Positions 45,125 through 54,572 are shown, counted from the stretch's first letter. The stretch: 64,000 nucleotides of DNA from Terrabacter tumescens (GCF_014646815.1 NZ_BMNZ01000003.1:248001-312000), one strand, 5' to 3'. Translations and numbers: made by a program. The notes: a model not told the origin generated them from the letters alone.

Positions 45125-45215
45125 GTCTCGCTCACCGTCCTCACGCACCCGTCAACCATGCCGCAGCCGCGTCTCTTCCCGTCCACTCGTGTGTCCGGTG
45201 CCACGCCGGCAGCCG

Positions 45216-46625
45216 TCAGTAGGCCCGCCCGACGACCGCCAGCACACCGTCCGCGTCCTCCGAGGCCGGCACCGACCCGTCGGGCATCGTGAGGCAGCGA
45301 ACCGTGACGGCCGACTCGGCGAGGGTCGCCTCACCCTCCGGGCCGAGCGTGGACCACGGGATCATCGCCCAGCCGGTGCGGGCCGCCTCCGCGGCGTCCT
45401 CGAGGGACTCGACCGCGGTGGTGTTCGCGTCCCGATGGGCCAGCGCGGCGGCATACAAACCCTCGTGGTCCTCCTCGAGCGCGCCGGTCACGATGTCGAC
45501 GACGCCCCCGAGCGGCACCGACGACTTGCCGCCCGCGATCCGACGGGCCACGGTGACCGAGCCCTCGGCGAGGTCACGCGGACCGACCTCGACCCGGACC
45601 GGGATGCCCTTGAGCTCCGCGTCGACGGCGCGACGGCCGAAGGGGGTGTCGACGCGCGCGTCGAGCTCCGCGCGCACGCCGCGAGCGACGAGGTCGGCGA
45701 CGACCTGGCGGGCGGCCTCGAGGACCCCCTCGCCGTCCTTGACCACCATGACGAGAGCCTGCACCGGCGCGAGACGCGGGGGCACCCGCAGTCCCTGGTC
45801 GTCGCCGTGGCCCATGATGAGGCCGCCGAGCATGCGCGTGGAGGTGCCCCACGACGTCGTCCAGCAGGTCTCCTGCCGGCCCTGCTCGGAGAGGTAGTCG
45901 ATGTCGAAGGCCCGCGCGAAGTTCTGTCCGAGCTCGTGGCTCGTGCCCATCTGCAGCGCCTTGCCGTCGCGCATCATCGCTTCCAGCGCAAGGGTGTTCG
46001 CTGCACCGGCGAAGCGCTCACGCGCGGTCTTGCGGCCGAGCACCACTGGCATCGCCAGCATCTCGCGCATGAAGGGCGCATAGACGTCCTCGTGGATGCG
46101 CTTCGCGTAGAGGCGGGCGTCCTCCTCGGTGGCGTGCGCCGTGTGACCCTCCTGCCAGAGGAACTCACTAGTGCGCAAGAAGATCCGCGGCCGCAGCTCC
46201 CATCGCACCACGTTGGCCCACTGGTTGAGCAGGAGTGGCAAGTCGCGGTAGCTCTGCGTCCACTTGGCCATGTACTCGCCGATGACGGTCTCGGAGGTCG
46301 GGCGCACGACGACCTTCTCCTCGAGCTCCTTGCCACCCGCGTGGGTCACGACGGCGAGCTCGGGGCTGAAGCCCTCGACGTGCTCGGCCTCGCGGCTCAG
46401 GTAGGACTCAGGGATGAAGAGCGGGAAGTAGGCGTTGCGCGCGCCGGCCTCCTTGATGCGGCGGTCCATGTCGGCCTGCATGCGCTCCCAGATGGAGTAG
46501 CCGTACGGCCGGATGACCATCGTGCCGCGCACCGGGCCGTTGTCGGCGAGCTCCGCCTTGGCGACGACGTCCTGGTACCAGCGCGGGAAGTCCTCGGACT
46601 GGGGCGTGAGCACGGTCTTGGGCAT
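45216..46625 (-). CDS. proS: Prolyl-tRNA synthetase (short, archaeal/eukaryotic-type)
   Basis: This class II aminoacyl-tRNA synthetase has 469 residues and charges tRNA-Pro. Motif 1 lies in IRPYGYSIWERMQADMDRRIKEAG, motif 2 in WELRPRIFLRTSEFLWQEGHTAH and motif 3 in GLIMGHGDDQGLRVPPRLAP. The short form lacking the bacterial editing insertion matches ProS type 3. The C-terminal zinc-like extension typical of this type is present in altered form (MIPWSTLGPEG to VRCLTMPDGS). ATG 46625 is clear. It is essential unless another proS lies elsewhere in the genome. Confidence 0.95.
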   Translation of the reverse strand: MPKTVLTPQSEDFPRWYQDVVAKAELADNGPVRGTMVIRPYGYSIWERMQADMDRRIKEAGARNAYFPLFIPESYLSREAEHVEGFSPELAVVTHAGGKELEEKVVVRPTSETVIGEYMAKWTQSYRDLPLLLNQWANVVRWELRPRIFLRTSEFLWQEGHTAHATEEDARLYAKRIHEDVYAPFMREMLAMPVVLGRKTARERFAGAANTLALEAMMRDGKALQMGTSHELGQNFARAFDIDYLSEQGRQETCWTTSWGTSTRMLGGLIMGHGDDQGLRVPPRLAPVQALVMVVKDGEGVLEAARQVVADLVARGVRAELDARVDTPFGRRAVDAELKGIPVRVEVGPRDLAEGSVTVARRIAGGKSSVPLGGVVDIVTGALEEDHEGLYAAALAHRDANTTAVESLEDAAEAARTGWAMIPWSTLGPEGEATLAESAVTVRCLTMPDGSVPASEDADGVLAVVGRAY

Positions 46626-46684
46626 GCGCCCGATCCTACGGTCGGCCCGGCGACGTGTCGTATGCCATGCGCGTCGTCAGGCGG

Positions 46685-47584
46685 TCACGCGTGCTCCATC
46701 GTGGCGACCATGAAGGCCTGCCACGCCTCGCGGGAGTCGGCCAGCTCGCCCGGCCCACCGGCCTTCTCGAGGATCTGCGTCGTCGCGTCCCGGGTCACGT
46801 CGTCGAAGTCGCCGGTGATCTGCACGTCGGTGCGACCCCACACGTGGCGGCACATGGCCTGGACGGCCTGCACCTGCGCGTCGGACCGGCGGATGAGGCG
46901 CGGCTGCTCCGGTCCGAACCGGCCGAGGTCGACGTGGATGTGGTTGTCGTGCGCCGCGTCGAACAGGTAGGTGAGCACGTCGGCGAACTCGTGGTGCAGC
47001 CCGGCAGCCGTGCGCCAGTAGAGCGACAGTCGACGCTTCAGCTCGGTGGCGGGCGCATCGCGCCACTGGTCGTGGCGCAGCGACGTGAGGTCGCGACCGT
47101 CGGCACGGAGCCGGGCGATGTCGATGGCCTCGCCGGAGCTGTGCCACGACGTCGACGACCCGCGCACCCACGCCCCGTAGGAACGGATCTCGTCCGGAGC
47201 CTGACCGACGTGGCGCCGGTGCAGGGCGAGCCAGCGGTCGAGCCGCGCACCGAAGGGCTCGGTCACGTAGTACGTGGCGGCCCGCCCCGTGACCTCGTAG
47301 ACGTACGCCGCCGACCCGATGCGCCGCCGCGCTGCGAGGTCGGCGAAGTCCACCGGCTGCGGGTCGATCCGCAGCTCCGGCGGCGACGGCTCGACCAGGC
47401 CCGGCAGCTGCGGCAGGGACGGCAGCCCGGGACCGCGCGACACGGCATACGCCCCACCCGCCGCGACGACACCCACGGCGCCCACGGCGCCCAGCGTCAG
47501 CAGCCGGCGACGGGACAGGCCCGCACGGTCACCGCCGGTGACGGGTGGCGTGGTGGTCTCACGCTCGCGCGGCTGCTGGCTCAT
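46685..47584 (-). CDS. Secreted extensin-like/M15-type peptidoglycan peptidase
   Basis: The 299-residue exported protein has a twin-arginine-type signal (LSRRRLLTLGAVGAVGVVAAGGAYAV, about 24-50). The catalytic-domain region has SSTSWHSSGEAIDIARL and DNHIHVDLGRFG, the His-x6-Asp and His-x-His pattern of D,D-carboxypeptidase (M15/extensin-like) zinc sites. A C-terminal segment follows (VQAMCRHVWGRTDVQITGDFDD). It probably trims peptidoglycan stem peptides outside the membrane. ATG 47584 is the only good start. It is divergent from the lipoprotein esterase gene, with about 85 bp between. Confidence 0.82.
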   Translation of the reverse strand: MSQQPRERETTTPPVTGGDRAGLSRRRLLTLGAVGAVGVVAAGGAYAVSRGPGLPSLPQLPGLVEPSPPELRIDPQPVDFADLAARRRIGSAAYVYEVTGRAATYYVTEPFGARLDRWLALHRRHVGQAPDEIRSYGAWVRGSSTSWHSSGEAIDIARLRADGRDLTSLRHDQWRDAPATELKRRLSLYWRTAAGLHHEFADVLTYLFDAAHDNHIHVDLGRFGPEQPRLIRRSDAQVQAVQAMCRHVWGRTDVQITGDFDDVTRDATTQILEKAGGPGELADSREAWQAFMVATMEHA

Positions 47585-47669
47585 GACTGCTCCAACGCGC
47601 GAGGGCCGCCGGCCGATCCCGCCGCGCCGCGTCACGGATGGGCGCGACGTGCGCGACTACGCTCCCGCC

Positions 47670-48464
47670 ATGCCCACCGACCGTGGACCGTCGCGGCGCG
47701 CTGTGCTGCTCGGCGGCGCTGCCCTGGCGACCGCCCTCACACCCGGACTTGCCGGCTGCTCGTCCTCGGGCACGAGCGGCCCCGTGCTGTCGGACGGGGT
47801 GCTCCCGGACGGCTTCGGCCTCGAGGCGCCACGGTGGCGGATGGCCGTGCCGCGTGCGGCGCGACCGCGAGGTCTCGTCGTGGCGCTGCACGGCTTCGGC
47901 GGGTCGGCCGACGACGCGTTCAACCTCGGCTTCGGCGACGCCGTGGAGACCTCGAGGATGGCGCTCGTCTCCGTCGACGGCGGCAACAGCTACTGGCACG
48001 CACGCAGCGACGGGAGCGACACCGGCGCGATGGTCCGGGACGCCCTGCTGCCCTTGGCACTCGAGGCGGCCGGGCTGCCTGCCTCGGCCCGGGTGACCCT
48101 GCTCGGGTGGTCCATGGGCGGCTTCGGCGCCCTGCTCCTCGCGAGCGACCTCGGCCGCTCACGGGTCTGCGGCGTCGTCGCCGCGAGCGCCGCACTGTGG
48201 CTCAAGGGCCGCCAGACGCCGGCGCGAGCCTACGACGGACGCGCCGACTTCGACCGGCACTCGATCTTCAACCGCCTGTCGCAGCTGTCCGGGATCCCGG
48301 TGCGCCTCGACTGCGGCACCTCCGACCCCTTCATCGCCGCCAACCGCACGCTCGCGGGACGGCTGCCCGGGGTGGAGGCGCACTTCACTCCCGGCGGGCA
48401 CGACGACGACTTCTGGGGCGGCAACGTCGCGGCGGAGATGGCCTGGGCCGCCGCGCGGAGCTGA
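47670..48464 (+). CDS. Secreted lipoprotein alpha/beta-hydrolase (esterase)
   Basis: The 264-residue protein starts with a Tat-like signal and lipobox: PSRRAVLLGGAALATALTPGLAGCSSS, so the cysteine near 31 would be lipidated. The esterase core follows: LVVALHGFGGSADDAF, catalytic Ser in LLGWSMGGFGALL, an acidic residue in LDCGTSDPF and His in TPGGHDDDFWGG. It resembles LpqC/PHB-depolymerase-type esterases. Its membrane-anchored position suggests a cell-wall or extracellular ester substrate, identity unknown. ATG 47670 is the start at the signal peptide. Confidence 0.88.
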   Translation: MPTDRGPSRRAVLLGGAALATALTPGLAGCSSSGTSGPVLSDGVLPDGFGLEAPRWRMAVPRAARPRGLVVALHGFGGSADDAFNLGFGDAVETSRMALVSVDGGNSYWHARSDGSDTGAMVRDALLPLALEAAGLPASARVTLLGWSMGGFGALLLASDLGRSRVCGVVAASAALWLKGRQTPARAYDGRADFDRHSIFNRLSQLSGIPVRLDCGTSDPFIAANRTLAGRLPGVEAHFTPGGHDDDFWGGNVAAEMAWAAARS

Positions 48465-48501
48465 GCGGCGCCAGGCACCACCTGACCCGGCGTCCAGCCG
48501 G

Positions 48502-49380
48502 TCACGACAGGGCGGCGATGGCCTCCGCGGTCGCCAGCACTTTCTGCGCGGTGTCGACGTGGAGGTTCTCGATGAGGCGGCCGTTCAGCGTCGCGACGCC
48601 GCGCCCCTGCGCCTGGGCCTGCTCGAAGGCGTCGATGACGGCTCGGGCATCCTCGACCTGGGCCGCGCTCGGGGCGAAGACGTCGTTGGCCGGCTCGACC
48701 TGTCCCGGGTGGATCAGCGTCTTGCCGTCGAAGCCCCACTCGCGCCCCTGGCGGGCCTCGGCGAGGAAGCCGTGGCCGTCCTTGACGTCGTTGAAGACAC
48801 CGTCGACGACGGCGACACCCGCGGCCCGCGCGGCGAGCAGCGCCAGCTGCAGGCTGGTCGCGATGGCGGCACGACCGGGGGCGAACGTCGCCCCGATCTC
48901 CTTGTAGAGGTCGTTGGTCCCGAGCACGAGGCACGCGAGCCGGTCGGAGGCGCGCGCGATCTCCTCGGCGTGGAGCACGGCCACCGGGGTCTCGACCATC
49001 GCCCAGAGCCTGGTGTGGTCCGGGGCTCCGGCGGCCTCCATGGCGGCCACGAGCAAGCGCACCTCGTCGGCCGAGTTCACCTTCGGGACGACGATCGCGT
49101 CGGGGCCTGCAGCAGCCGCCGCGGCGAGGTCCGCGTCGTGCCACTGCGAGCCGAGTCCGTTGACCCGGATCGTCAGCTCGCGTCGACCGTAGTCACCGGA
49201 TCGCGCTGCGGCGCAAGCATTCTCGCGCGCCGCATCCTTGGCGTCAGGCGCGACGGCGTCCTCGAGGTCGAGGATCAGCGCGTCGACGGGGAGCGTCTTC
49301 GCCTTCTCGAGCGCACGCTCGTTGGAGCTCGGCATGTAGAGCACCGAGCGACGAGGGCGGTATGCCATCTGCTGCGTCAT
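48502..49380 (-). CDS. HpcH/HpaI aldolase/CitE-like CoA lyase (gene 2 of pair)
   Basis: The 292-residue TIM-barrel lyase has [34 protein letters not shown] (metal-binding Glu/Asp), [11 protein letters not shown] (catalytic Arg region), [24 protein letters not shown] and [11 protein letters not shown]. It is similar to citramalyl-CoA, malyl-CoA or (3S)-malyl-CoA lyases and thioesterases. ATG 49380 overlaps the stop of the upstream lyase by 4 bp, so both are made from one transcript. Two unequal CitE-like subunits side by side suggest either a heteromeric enzyme or two sequential steps. Confidence 0.9.
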   Translation of the reverse strand: MTQQMAYRPRRSVLYMPSSNERALEKAKTLPVDALILDLEDAVAPDAKDAARENACAAARSGDYGRRELTIRVNGLGSQWHDADLAAAAAAGPDAIVVPKVNSADEVRLLVAAMEAAGAPDHTRLWAMVETPVAVLHAEEIARASDRLACLVLGTNDLYKEIGATFAPGRAAIATSLQLALLAARAAGVAVVDGVFNDVKDGHGFLAEARQGREWGFDGKTLIHPGQVEPANDVFAPSAAQVEDARAVIDAFEQAQAQGRGVATLNGRLIENLHVDTAQKVLATAEAIAALS

Positions 49381-50492
49381 CGCGCACCTTCCCGGGCGGC
49401 GGGCGCTGTCGGGGGGTCCACGGGGGGCGTGGCCCCCCGTGCGTCGGCATACAGCTCGGCGAGCGCGGGGTCGGTCTGCGAGAGGCGCTCGGCGAGCTCG
49501 ACGATGACGAGGCACTGCTTGAGGCTCGCGTCGTCCTCCATCTTGCCGTCGAGCATCACGGCGCCGGTGCCGTCTCCCATGGCGGCGACGACGCGGCGGG
49601 CGTGCGCGACGTCCTCGGCGGACGGGCTGAAGACGCGCTTGGCGATCTCGATCTGCACCGGGTGCAGCGACCACGTGCCGACGCAGCCGAGCAGGAACGC
49701 GTTGCGGAACTGGTCCTCGCAGGCGACGACGTCCTGGATGTCGCCGAACGGGCCGTAGTAGGGGTAGATGCCGTGCATGGCGCAGGCGTCGACCATGCGC
49801 GCGATCGTGTAGTGCCAGAGGTCCTGCTGCGCGGTGGCACGCGCACCCGTGATGTCGCCGTCCACGGGGTCGGTGCGCACGAGGTAGCCGGGGTGGCTGC
49901 CGCCGACGCGGGTCGTCTTCATCCGGCGGTCGGCGGCGAGGTCGGCCGGCCCGAGGGAGAGACCCTGCATGCGCGGCGAGGCCCCGCAGATCTCCTCGAT
50001 GTTGACCATGCCGCGAGCGGTCTCGAGGATCGCGTGCACGAGGATCGGGCGGGTCAGCCCGGCCTTGGCCTCGAGCTGCGCGAGCAGGCGGTCGACGTAG
50101 TGGATGTCCTCGGCGCCCTGCACCTTGGGGACCATGATGACGTCGAGCTTGTCGCCGATCTCGGTGACGAGCGTCGTGAGGTCGTCCAGGGCCCACGGGC
50201 TGTCGAGGGCGTTGATGCGCGTCCAGAGCTGGGTGTCCTGGCCGAAGTCGGTGGCCTTGGCGATCTCGACGAGACCGGCCCTCGCCGCCTCCTTGCTGTC
50301 GGCCTTGACAGCGTCCTCGAGGTTGCCGAGGAGCACGTCGACGGTGCCGACCATGCCGGGCACCTTCGCGGCCATCTTGGGGTTGCTCGGGTCGAAGAAG
50401 TGGATGACCCGGGACGGGCGGGCCGGCACCTGCGTCAGGGGCGTCGGCGCCCCCACCGCGAGCGGGCGGAAGAAGTCCTTGGCGCTGCGCAT
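49377..50492 (-). CDS. HpcH/HpaI aldolase/citrate lyase family protein (gene 1 of pair, Mcl-like)
   Basis: The 371-residue lyase resembles malyl-CoA/beta-methylmalyl-CoA lyases: [84 protein letters not shown] and [16 protein letters not shown]. It is longer than the adjacent CitE-like protein and clearly distinct. ATG 50492 is preferred; a TTG nine bases earlier is in frame. It shares a divergent promoter region with the hypothetical gene at 50582. Probable role: cleaving or forming a beta-hydroxyacyl-CoA from glyoxylate or acetyl-CoA. Confidence 0.9.
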   Translation of the reverse strand: MRSAKDFFRPLAVGAPTPLTQVPARPSRVIHFFDPSNPKMAAKVPGMVGTVDVLLGNLEDAVKADSKEAARAGLVEIAKATDFGQDTQLWTRINALDSPWALDDLTTLVTEIGDKLDVIMVPKVQGAEDIHYVDRLLAQLEAKAGLTRPILVHAILETARGMVNIEEICGASPRMQGLSLGPADLAADRRMKTTRVGGSHPGYLVRTDPVDGDITGARATAQQDLWHYTIARMVDACAMHGIYPYYGPFGDIQDVVACEDQFRNAFLLGCVGTWSLHPVQIEIAKRVFSPSAEDVAHARRVVAAMGDGTGAVMLDGKMEDDASLKQCLVIVELAERLSQTDPALAELYADARGATPPVDPPTAPAAREGAR

Positions 50493-50581
50493 GGGCGTCA
50501 ACGTAGCAACGGCCGGTCGGCCCGCGTTATGACGACAGTCACGCGTGCCACCGATATGGGCGGGATCACTATGGTGGCCCT

Positions 50582-51277
50582 GTGACCGAGCGCGCGACCG
50601 AGCCCGTCCCGCAGCCCTCCCGGCAGCCCTCCAAGCAGTCCGCCCCGCAGCCGGAGGGCGAGCGGCGCGACCAGGGCGCGGGCAACTCGGCGGCCCTGCT
50701 CGGCGAGGCGATGACGAAGTCCGGCCTGCTGTGGATCGAGGTCGACGGCGACCGCACCTGGCCCGCGTGGCACGTCTGGGACGACGGCGCGGCCCTCGTC
50801 GTCAGCGGACCGGGCGAGCAGCCGCTGCCGTGGATGCCGCCGGAGGTCCGGATCATCCTGCGCAGCAAGGACACCGGCGGCCGGCTGCTCACCGTCCGGG
50901 CCCACGTGCACGTCCTGGAGCCCGGCACGCCGGAGTGGCAGCGCGCCACCGAGCTGCTCCGGGCCGCACGGCTCAACTCGGTCGACGACTCCCTGACCCG
51001 GTGGGCCGCGGAGTGCACCGTGACCGCGCTCGTCCCCTTCGACAGCCCGCTCGAGTCCCCGGGGGCGTATGCCGCCGGCGACCACCGCCAGCCTCCGGCG
51101 CGCACCGCGGCGACGACCACGGCGTGGCGCCCCTGGCACTGGGGCGGACGCGGCGAGGAGAAGGCCGAGCGCAAGCGGGCCCGCGACGAGGCGAAGGCCG
51201 GCCGTCGCGCCGCGAAGGAGCGGGCCAAGCTGCGCAAGAAGCGCCAGCGACGTGGCACCCGTCGGCGTGGACGCTGA
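50582..51277 (+). CDS. Conserved hypothetical actinobacterial protein
   Basis: The 231-residue protein has a Pro/Gln-rich N-terminus. A compact middle follows ([59 protein letters not shown]) that looks like a small beta-barrel, possibly PNPOx-related. The C-terminus is very basic ([21 protein letters not shown] to RGTRRRGR), possibly RNA- or DNA-binding. GTG 50582 follows a TATGGT hexamer by 6 bp, so a leaderless transcript is possible. It is the first gene of a plus-strand unit with the MgtE-like, DUF1003 and Mrp genes. I do not recognise the family. Confidence 0.75.
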   Translation: MTERATEPVPQPSRQPSKQSAPQPEGERRDQGAGNSAALLGEAMTKSGLLWIEVDGDRTWPAWHVWDDGAALVVSGPGEQPLPWMPPEVRIILRSKDTGGRLLTVRAHVHVLEPGTPEWQRATELLRAARLNSVDDSLTRWAAECTVTALVPFDSPLESPGAYAAGDHRQPPARTAATTTAWRPWHWGGRGEEKAERKRARDEAKAGRRAAKERAKLRKKRQRRGTRRRGR

Positions 51278-51294
51278 CCCCATAGCCTTGCCCC

Positions 51295-52602
51295 ATGAGT
51301 GCGAGCACCCGCGTCTTCGTCGCGCGCCTGACCGGACTGAGCGTCTTCGACCCGCTCGGTGACCAGGTCGGGCGGGTCCGCGACGTCGTCGTGATGTTCT
51401 CGGTCAACCGGCCCGAGCCGCGCGTCATCGGCCTCGTCGTCGAGGTGCCCGGCAGGCGCCGCGTGTTCGTCCCGATGACGCGCGTGACCTCGATCGACGC
51501 CGGCGCCGTCATCACCACCGGCCTGGTCAACATGCGCCGCTTCGAGCAGCGCACCAACGAGGTCCTCGTGGCAGCGGAGCTCTTCGACCGCACCGTGCGG
51601 GTGACGACCGCCGAGGCGGTCGAGGCCGGCTTCGCCGACGCGCTCGTCGAGGACATCGCCATCGAGCAGGGACCCCGCCGTGACTGGCTCGGCACCCGCG
51701 TCTTCGTGCGCCAGGCGCCCGCAGGGGTGTCCCCCGCCTCCAAGGCGATGTCGCGCCTGACGCGCCGCCGGTCGGGCAAGACGATGCTCGTCGACATCCG
51801 CGACGTCGTGGGGCTGCACGAGCAGGCCGGCGCCCAGAGCGCCGAGCGCCTCCTCGAGACCTACGACGACCTCAAGGTGGCCGACCTCGCCGAGGTCATC
51901 CACGACCTCAACCCCAAGCGTCGCGCCGAGGTCGCCGCAGCGCTCGACGACGAGCGGCTCGCCGACGTCCTCGAGGAGCTGCCCGAGGACGACCAGGTCG
52001 AGATCCTCGCCGGCCTGGCCAACGAGCGCGCTGCCGACGTCCTCGAGGCGATGGAGCCCGACGACGCCGCCGACCTGCTCGCCGACCTGCCGCCCGAGCA
52101 GGCCGAGGAGCTGCTCCAGCTCATGGAGCCCGACGAGGCCGCGCCGCTGCGTCGTCTGCTCGCCTACGACGAGAAGACCGCCGGCGGCATGATGACGACC
52201 GAGCCGGTCATCCTGGGTCCCGAGGCGACGATCGCCGAGGCCCTGGCGACCGTCCGCCGCGAGGAGCTCGCCCCGGCCCTCGCCTCGATGGTCTACGTCT
52301 GCCGCCCCCCGCTCGAGGCGCCGACCGGCCGCTACCTCGGCCTCGTCCACATCCAGCGCCTGCTGCGCGAGCCGCCCCACGGCGCCGTCGGGTCGATCAT
52401 CGACAAGGAGATCGAGCCCGTCGTCGCCACGGCCTCGCTCGAGACCGTGACGCGCACGCTCGCGACCTACAACCTCGTCTCGCTCCCCGTGGTCGACGAC
52501 GACGGGCGGCTCATCGGGGCGGTCACGGTCGACGACGTGCTCGACCACATCCTCCCGGAGGACTGGCGCGAGGAGCGGCATGAGCTGGGGGTGAAGCCGT
52601 GA
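51295..52602 (+). CDS. MgtE N-terminal/CBS protein with an N-terminal PRC-barrel, no membrane domain
   Basis: The 435-residue protein starts with a PRC-barrel-like part (VFVARLTGLSVFDPLGDQVGRVRDVVV). Then comes the superhelical MgtE N domain (LAEVIHDLNPKRRAEVAAALDDERLADVLEELPEDDQVEIL and AADLLADLPPEQAEELLQLM) and a CBS pair (GGMMTTEPVILGPEATIAEAL and YNLVSLPVVDDDGRLIGAVTVDDVLDHI). The five-helix Mg2+ channel of true MgtE is absent and the protein looks soluble. The acidic N domain could sense magnesium. It overlaps the DUF1003 gene by 4 bp (GTGA). It is the counterpart of the mycobacterial gene upstream of mrp. Confidence 0.9.
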   Translation: MSASTRVFVARLTGLSVFDPLGDQVGRVRDVVVMFSVNRPEPRVIGLVVEVPGRRRVFVPMTRVTSIDAGAVITTGLVNMRRFEQRTNEVLVAAELFDRTVRVTTAEAVEAGFADALVEDIAIEQGPRRDWLGTRVFVRQAPAGVSPASKAMSRLTRRRSGKTMLVDIRDVVGLHEQAGAQSAERLLETYDDLKVADLAEVIHDLNPKRRAEVAAALDDERLADVLEELPEDDQVEILAGLANERAADVLEAMEPDDAADLLADLPPEQAEELLQLMEPDEAAPLRRLLAYDEKTAGGMMTTEPVILGPEATIAEALATVRREELAPALASMVYVCRPPLEAPTGRYLGLVHIQRLLREPPHGAVGSIIDKEIEPVVATASLETVTRTLATYNLVSLPVVDDDGRLIGAVTVDDVLDHILPEDWREERHELGVKP

Positions 52603-53153
52603 GCGAGCGCGCCGAGCGTCGCCCCGGCCCCCGCGCCGTGCGCGGCGACAAGCTCGACCAGCCGCAGGAGCAGCGCGCACGGGTGCTGCCGCGGATCACC
52701 CTGACCCAGGAGGCGTTCGGCGTCCTCTCGGAGCAGTTCGCGCGCTTCATGGGGACCGCGCAGTTCCTCATCGGCATGACGGTCTTCGTCGCCGCGTGGA
52801 TCGCCTGGAACGTCCTGGCCCCGCGGTCGCTCGTCTTCGACGAGTTCCCCTTCATCTTCCTGACGCTCATGCTCAGCCTGCAGGCGTCGTATGCCGCGCC
52901 TCTGATCCTCCTCGCCCAGAACCGCCAGGCCGACCGCGACCGGGTCGCCCTCGAGCAGGACCGGGCCCGCGACGAGCGCAACCTCGCCGACACCGAGTTC
53001 CTGACCCGCGAGGTCGCCTCGCTGCGTCTCGCCCTGCGCGAGCAGGCCACCCGTGACTTCGTGCGCTCCGAGCTGCGCTCGCTCCTCGACGAGCTCGAGG
53101 AGCGATCGATCGTCCGCGCCGCCGAGGACGACGCGAGGGACAACCGGCACTGA
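52599..53153 (+). CDS. DUF1003 membrane protein
   Basis: The 184-residue protein has two membrane helices (GTAQFLIGMTVFVAAWIAWNVL and FEFPFIFLTLMLSLQASYAAPLILL-like DEFPFIFLTLMLSLQASYAA). A highly charged coiled-coil tail (QNRQADRDRVALEQDRARDERNLADTEF) follows. This is the typical DUF1003 layout; function unknown. The GTG start overlaps the upstream MgtE-like stop by 4 bp, so the two may act together, for example in magnesium homeostasis (inference). Confidence 0.9.
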   Translation: MSERAERRPGPRAVRGDKLDQPQEQRARVLPRITLTQEAFGVLSEQFARFMGTAQFLIGMTVFVAAWIAWNVLAPRSLVFDEFPFIFLTLMLSLQASYAAPLILLAQNRQADRDRVALEQDRARDERNLADTEFLTREVASLRLALREQATRDFVRSELRSLLDELEERSIVRAAEDDARDNRH

Positions 53154-53203
53154 CCGTGAGCGAGCGCACTCCGGCCGTGGTCCGGGGGCCTCGGCACGAC
53201 GCA

Positions 53204-53217
53204 TACGATGGAACACA
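53204..53217 (+). promoter_or_regulatory. Leaderless promoter for mrp
   Basis: TACGAT (53204-53209) is followed after 7 bp by ATG 53217, the spacing expected if transcription starts at the A of the start codon. The -35 side is weak. It overlaps the GCATACGAT motif. This supports 53217 over the earlier in-frame ATG at 53208. Confidence 0.5.
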
Positions 53218-54356
53218 TGTCTGTCGCACTGCCCAGCCGTGACGCCATGCTCACGGCCCTGTCGAAGGTCAACGACCCAGAGATCCGCAAGCCGATCACC
53301 GAGCTCGGCATGGTCAAGTCGGTCGAGATCGACGACGCCGGCAAGGTCGACCTCGCGATCTTCCTCACCGTGTCCGGGTGTCCCATGAAGGAGACCCTGA
53401 CCAAGGACTCGAGCAACGCCCTGCTCGCGCTCGACGGCGTCACCTCGGTCGAGGTCGAGCTCGACGTCATGAGCGACGAGCAGCGCGCCGAGCTGCGCTC
53501 GCAGCTGCGCGGCGGCGCCCCGGAGAAGGAGATCCCCTTCGCCAAGCCCAACAGCCTCACGCGGGTGTATGCCGTCGCGTCCGGCAAGGGCGGCGTCGGC
53601 AAGTCGTCGGTGACCGTCAACCTCGCCGCCGCCATGGCCGAGCAGGGTCTGCGCGTCGGCGTCGTCGACGCCGACGTCTACGGCTTCTCGGTGCCGCGCA
53701 TGCTCGGCGTCGAGCAGCGCCCGACACAGGTCGACGACATGATCCTGCCGCCCATCAGCCACGACGTGAAGGTCATCTCGATCGGCATGTTCGTGCCCGG
53801 CAACCAGCCCGTCGTGTGGCGTGGGCCGATGCTGCACCGCGCGCTCCAGCAGTTCCTCGGCGACGTCTTCTGGGGCGACCTCGACGTGCTGCTGCTCGAC
53901 CTCCCGCCCGGCACCGGCGACATCGCGATCTCCGTCGCGCAGCTCATCCCGACCGCCGAGATCCTCGTCGTGACGACGCCGCAGCAGGCCGCCGCCGAGG
54001 TGGCCGAGCGAGCCGGCTCGATCGCGCTGCAGACGCACCAGCGCGTCGTCGGTGTCATCGAGAACATGAGCTGGCTCGAGCTGCCCGACGGCACGCGCCA
54101 GGAGATCTTCGGGTCCGGCGGCGGCCAGGCCGTGGCCGACTCGCTGACCAAGAGCATCGGTGCCCCCGTCGAGCTGCTCGGCCAGATCCCGCTCGACACG
54201 CGCCTGCGCGAGGGCGGCGACACCGGCACCCCGGTCGTGCTCGGCGAGCCCGACACGGCTGCGGCCGTGGCGCTGCGCGGCATCGCACGCAACCTCGGCT
54301 CGCGCGCCCGCGGCCTCGCCGGCCGCTCGCTGGGCCTCACCCCGGCCGGCCGCTGA
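53217..54356 (+). CDS. mrp: Mrp/NBP35-type iron-sulfur cluster carrier ATPase
   Basis: The 379-residue protein has an N-terminal MIP18/DUF59 domain (LTALSKVNDPEIRKPITELGMVKSV and a Cys in TVSGCPMKETL). A deviant-Walker ATPase follows: AVASGKGGVGKSSVTVNLAAAMAE (about 110-133), VGVVDADVYGFSVPRML, LLLDLPPGTGDIAIS and GVIENMSW. Mrp proteins bind and transfer Fe-S clusters; the usual CxxC pair after ENM is missing here (ENMSWLELPDGT), as in other actinobacterial Mrps. ATG 53217 is supported by the promoter spacing. Two hairpins follow the stop. Confidence 0.93.
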   Translation: MSVALPSRDAMLTALSKVNDPEIRKPITELGMVKSVEIDDAGKVDLAIFLTVSGCPMKETLTKDSSNALLALDGVTSVEVELDVMSDEQRAELRSQLRGGAPEKEIPFAKPNSLTRVYAVASGKGGVGKSSVTVNLAAAMAEQGLRVGVVDADVYGFSVPRMLGVEQRPTQVDDMILPPISHDVKVISIGMFVPGNQPVVWRGPMLHRALQQFLGDVFWGDLDVLLLDLPPGTGDIAISVAQLIPTAEILVVTTPQQAAAEVAERAGSIALQTHQRVVGVIENMSWLELPDGTRQEIFGSGGGQAVADSLTKSIGAPVELLGQIPLDTRLREGGDTGTPVVLGEPDTAAAVALRGIARNLGSRARGLAGRSLGLTPAGR

Positions 54357-54426
54357 CCGACCCGGCCGCTGGCTGACCGCGGCTGACGCCCGGCTTGCCC
54401 CCGGCTGGCCTCTGCCGCACTCACCC

Positions 54427-54463
54427 GCTTTCGCCACCGAACGCTGCGTTCGGTGGCGAAAGC
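54427..54463. repeat. 17 bp perfect hairpin, first of a tandem pair
   Basis: GCTTTCGCCACCGAACG (54427-54443) and its complement (54447-54463) enclose CTG. It shares the core ACCGAACGCTGCGTTCGGT with the next hairpin. It lies between the convergent mrp and ABC-exporter ends, so it is probably a bidirectional terminator. Confidence 0.8.
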
Positions 54464-54485
54464 ATTGTTGGAACAGTGAGCTCGC

Positions 54486-54506
54486 GACCGAACGCTGCGT
54501 TCGGTC
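54486..54506. repeat. 9 bp hairpin, second of a tandem pair
   Basis: GACCGAACG (54486-54494) and CGTTCGGTC (54498-54506) enclose CTG, an exact short copy of the core of the hairpin at 54427-54463, 22 bp away. Confidence 0.75.
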
Positions 54507-54572
54507 TGGTGAAGCGCGGCCAGGCCAGGCCCCGCACGGGCGCGGCGGGCTGTCGCCGCGGGGTGACGCCGG

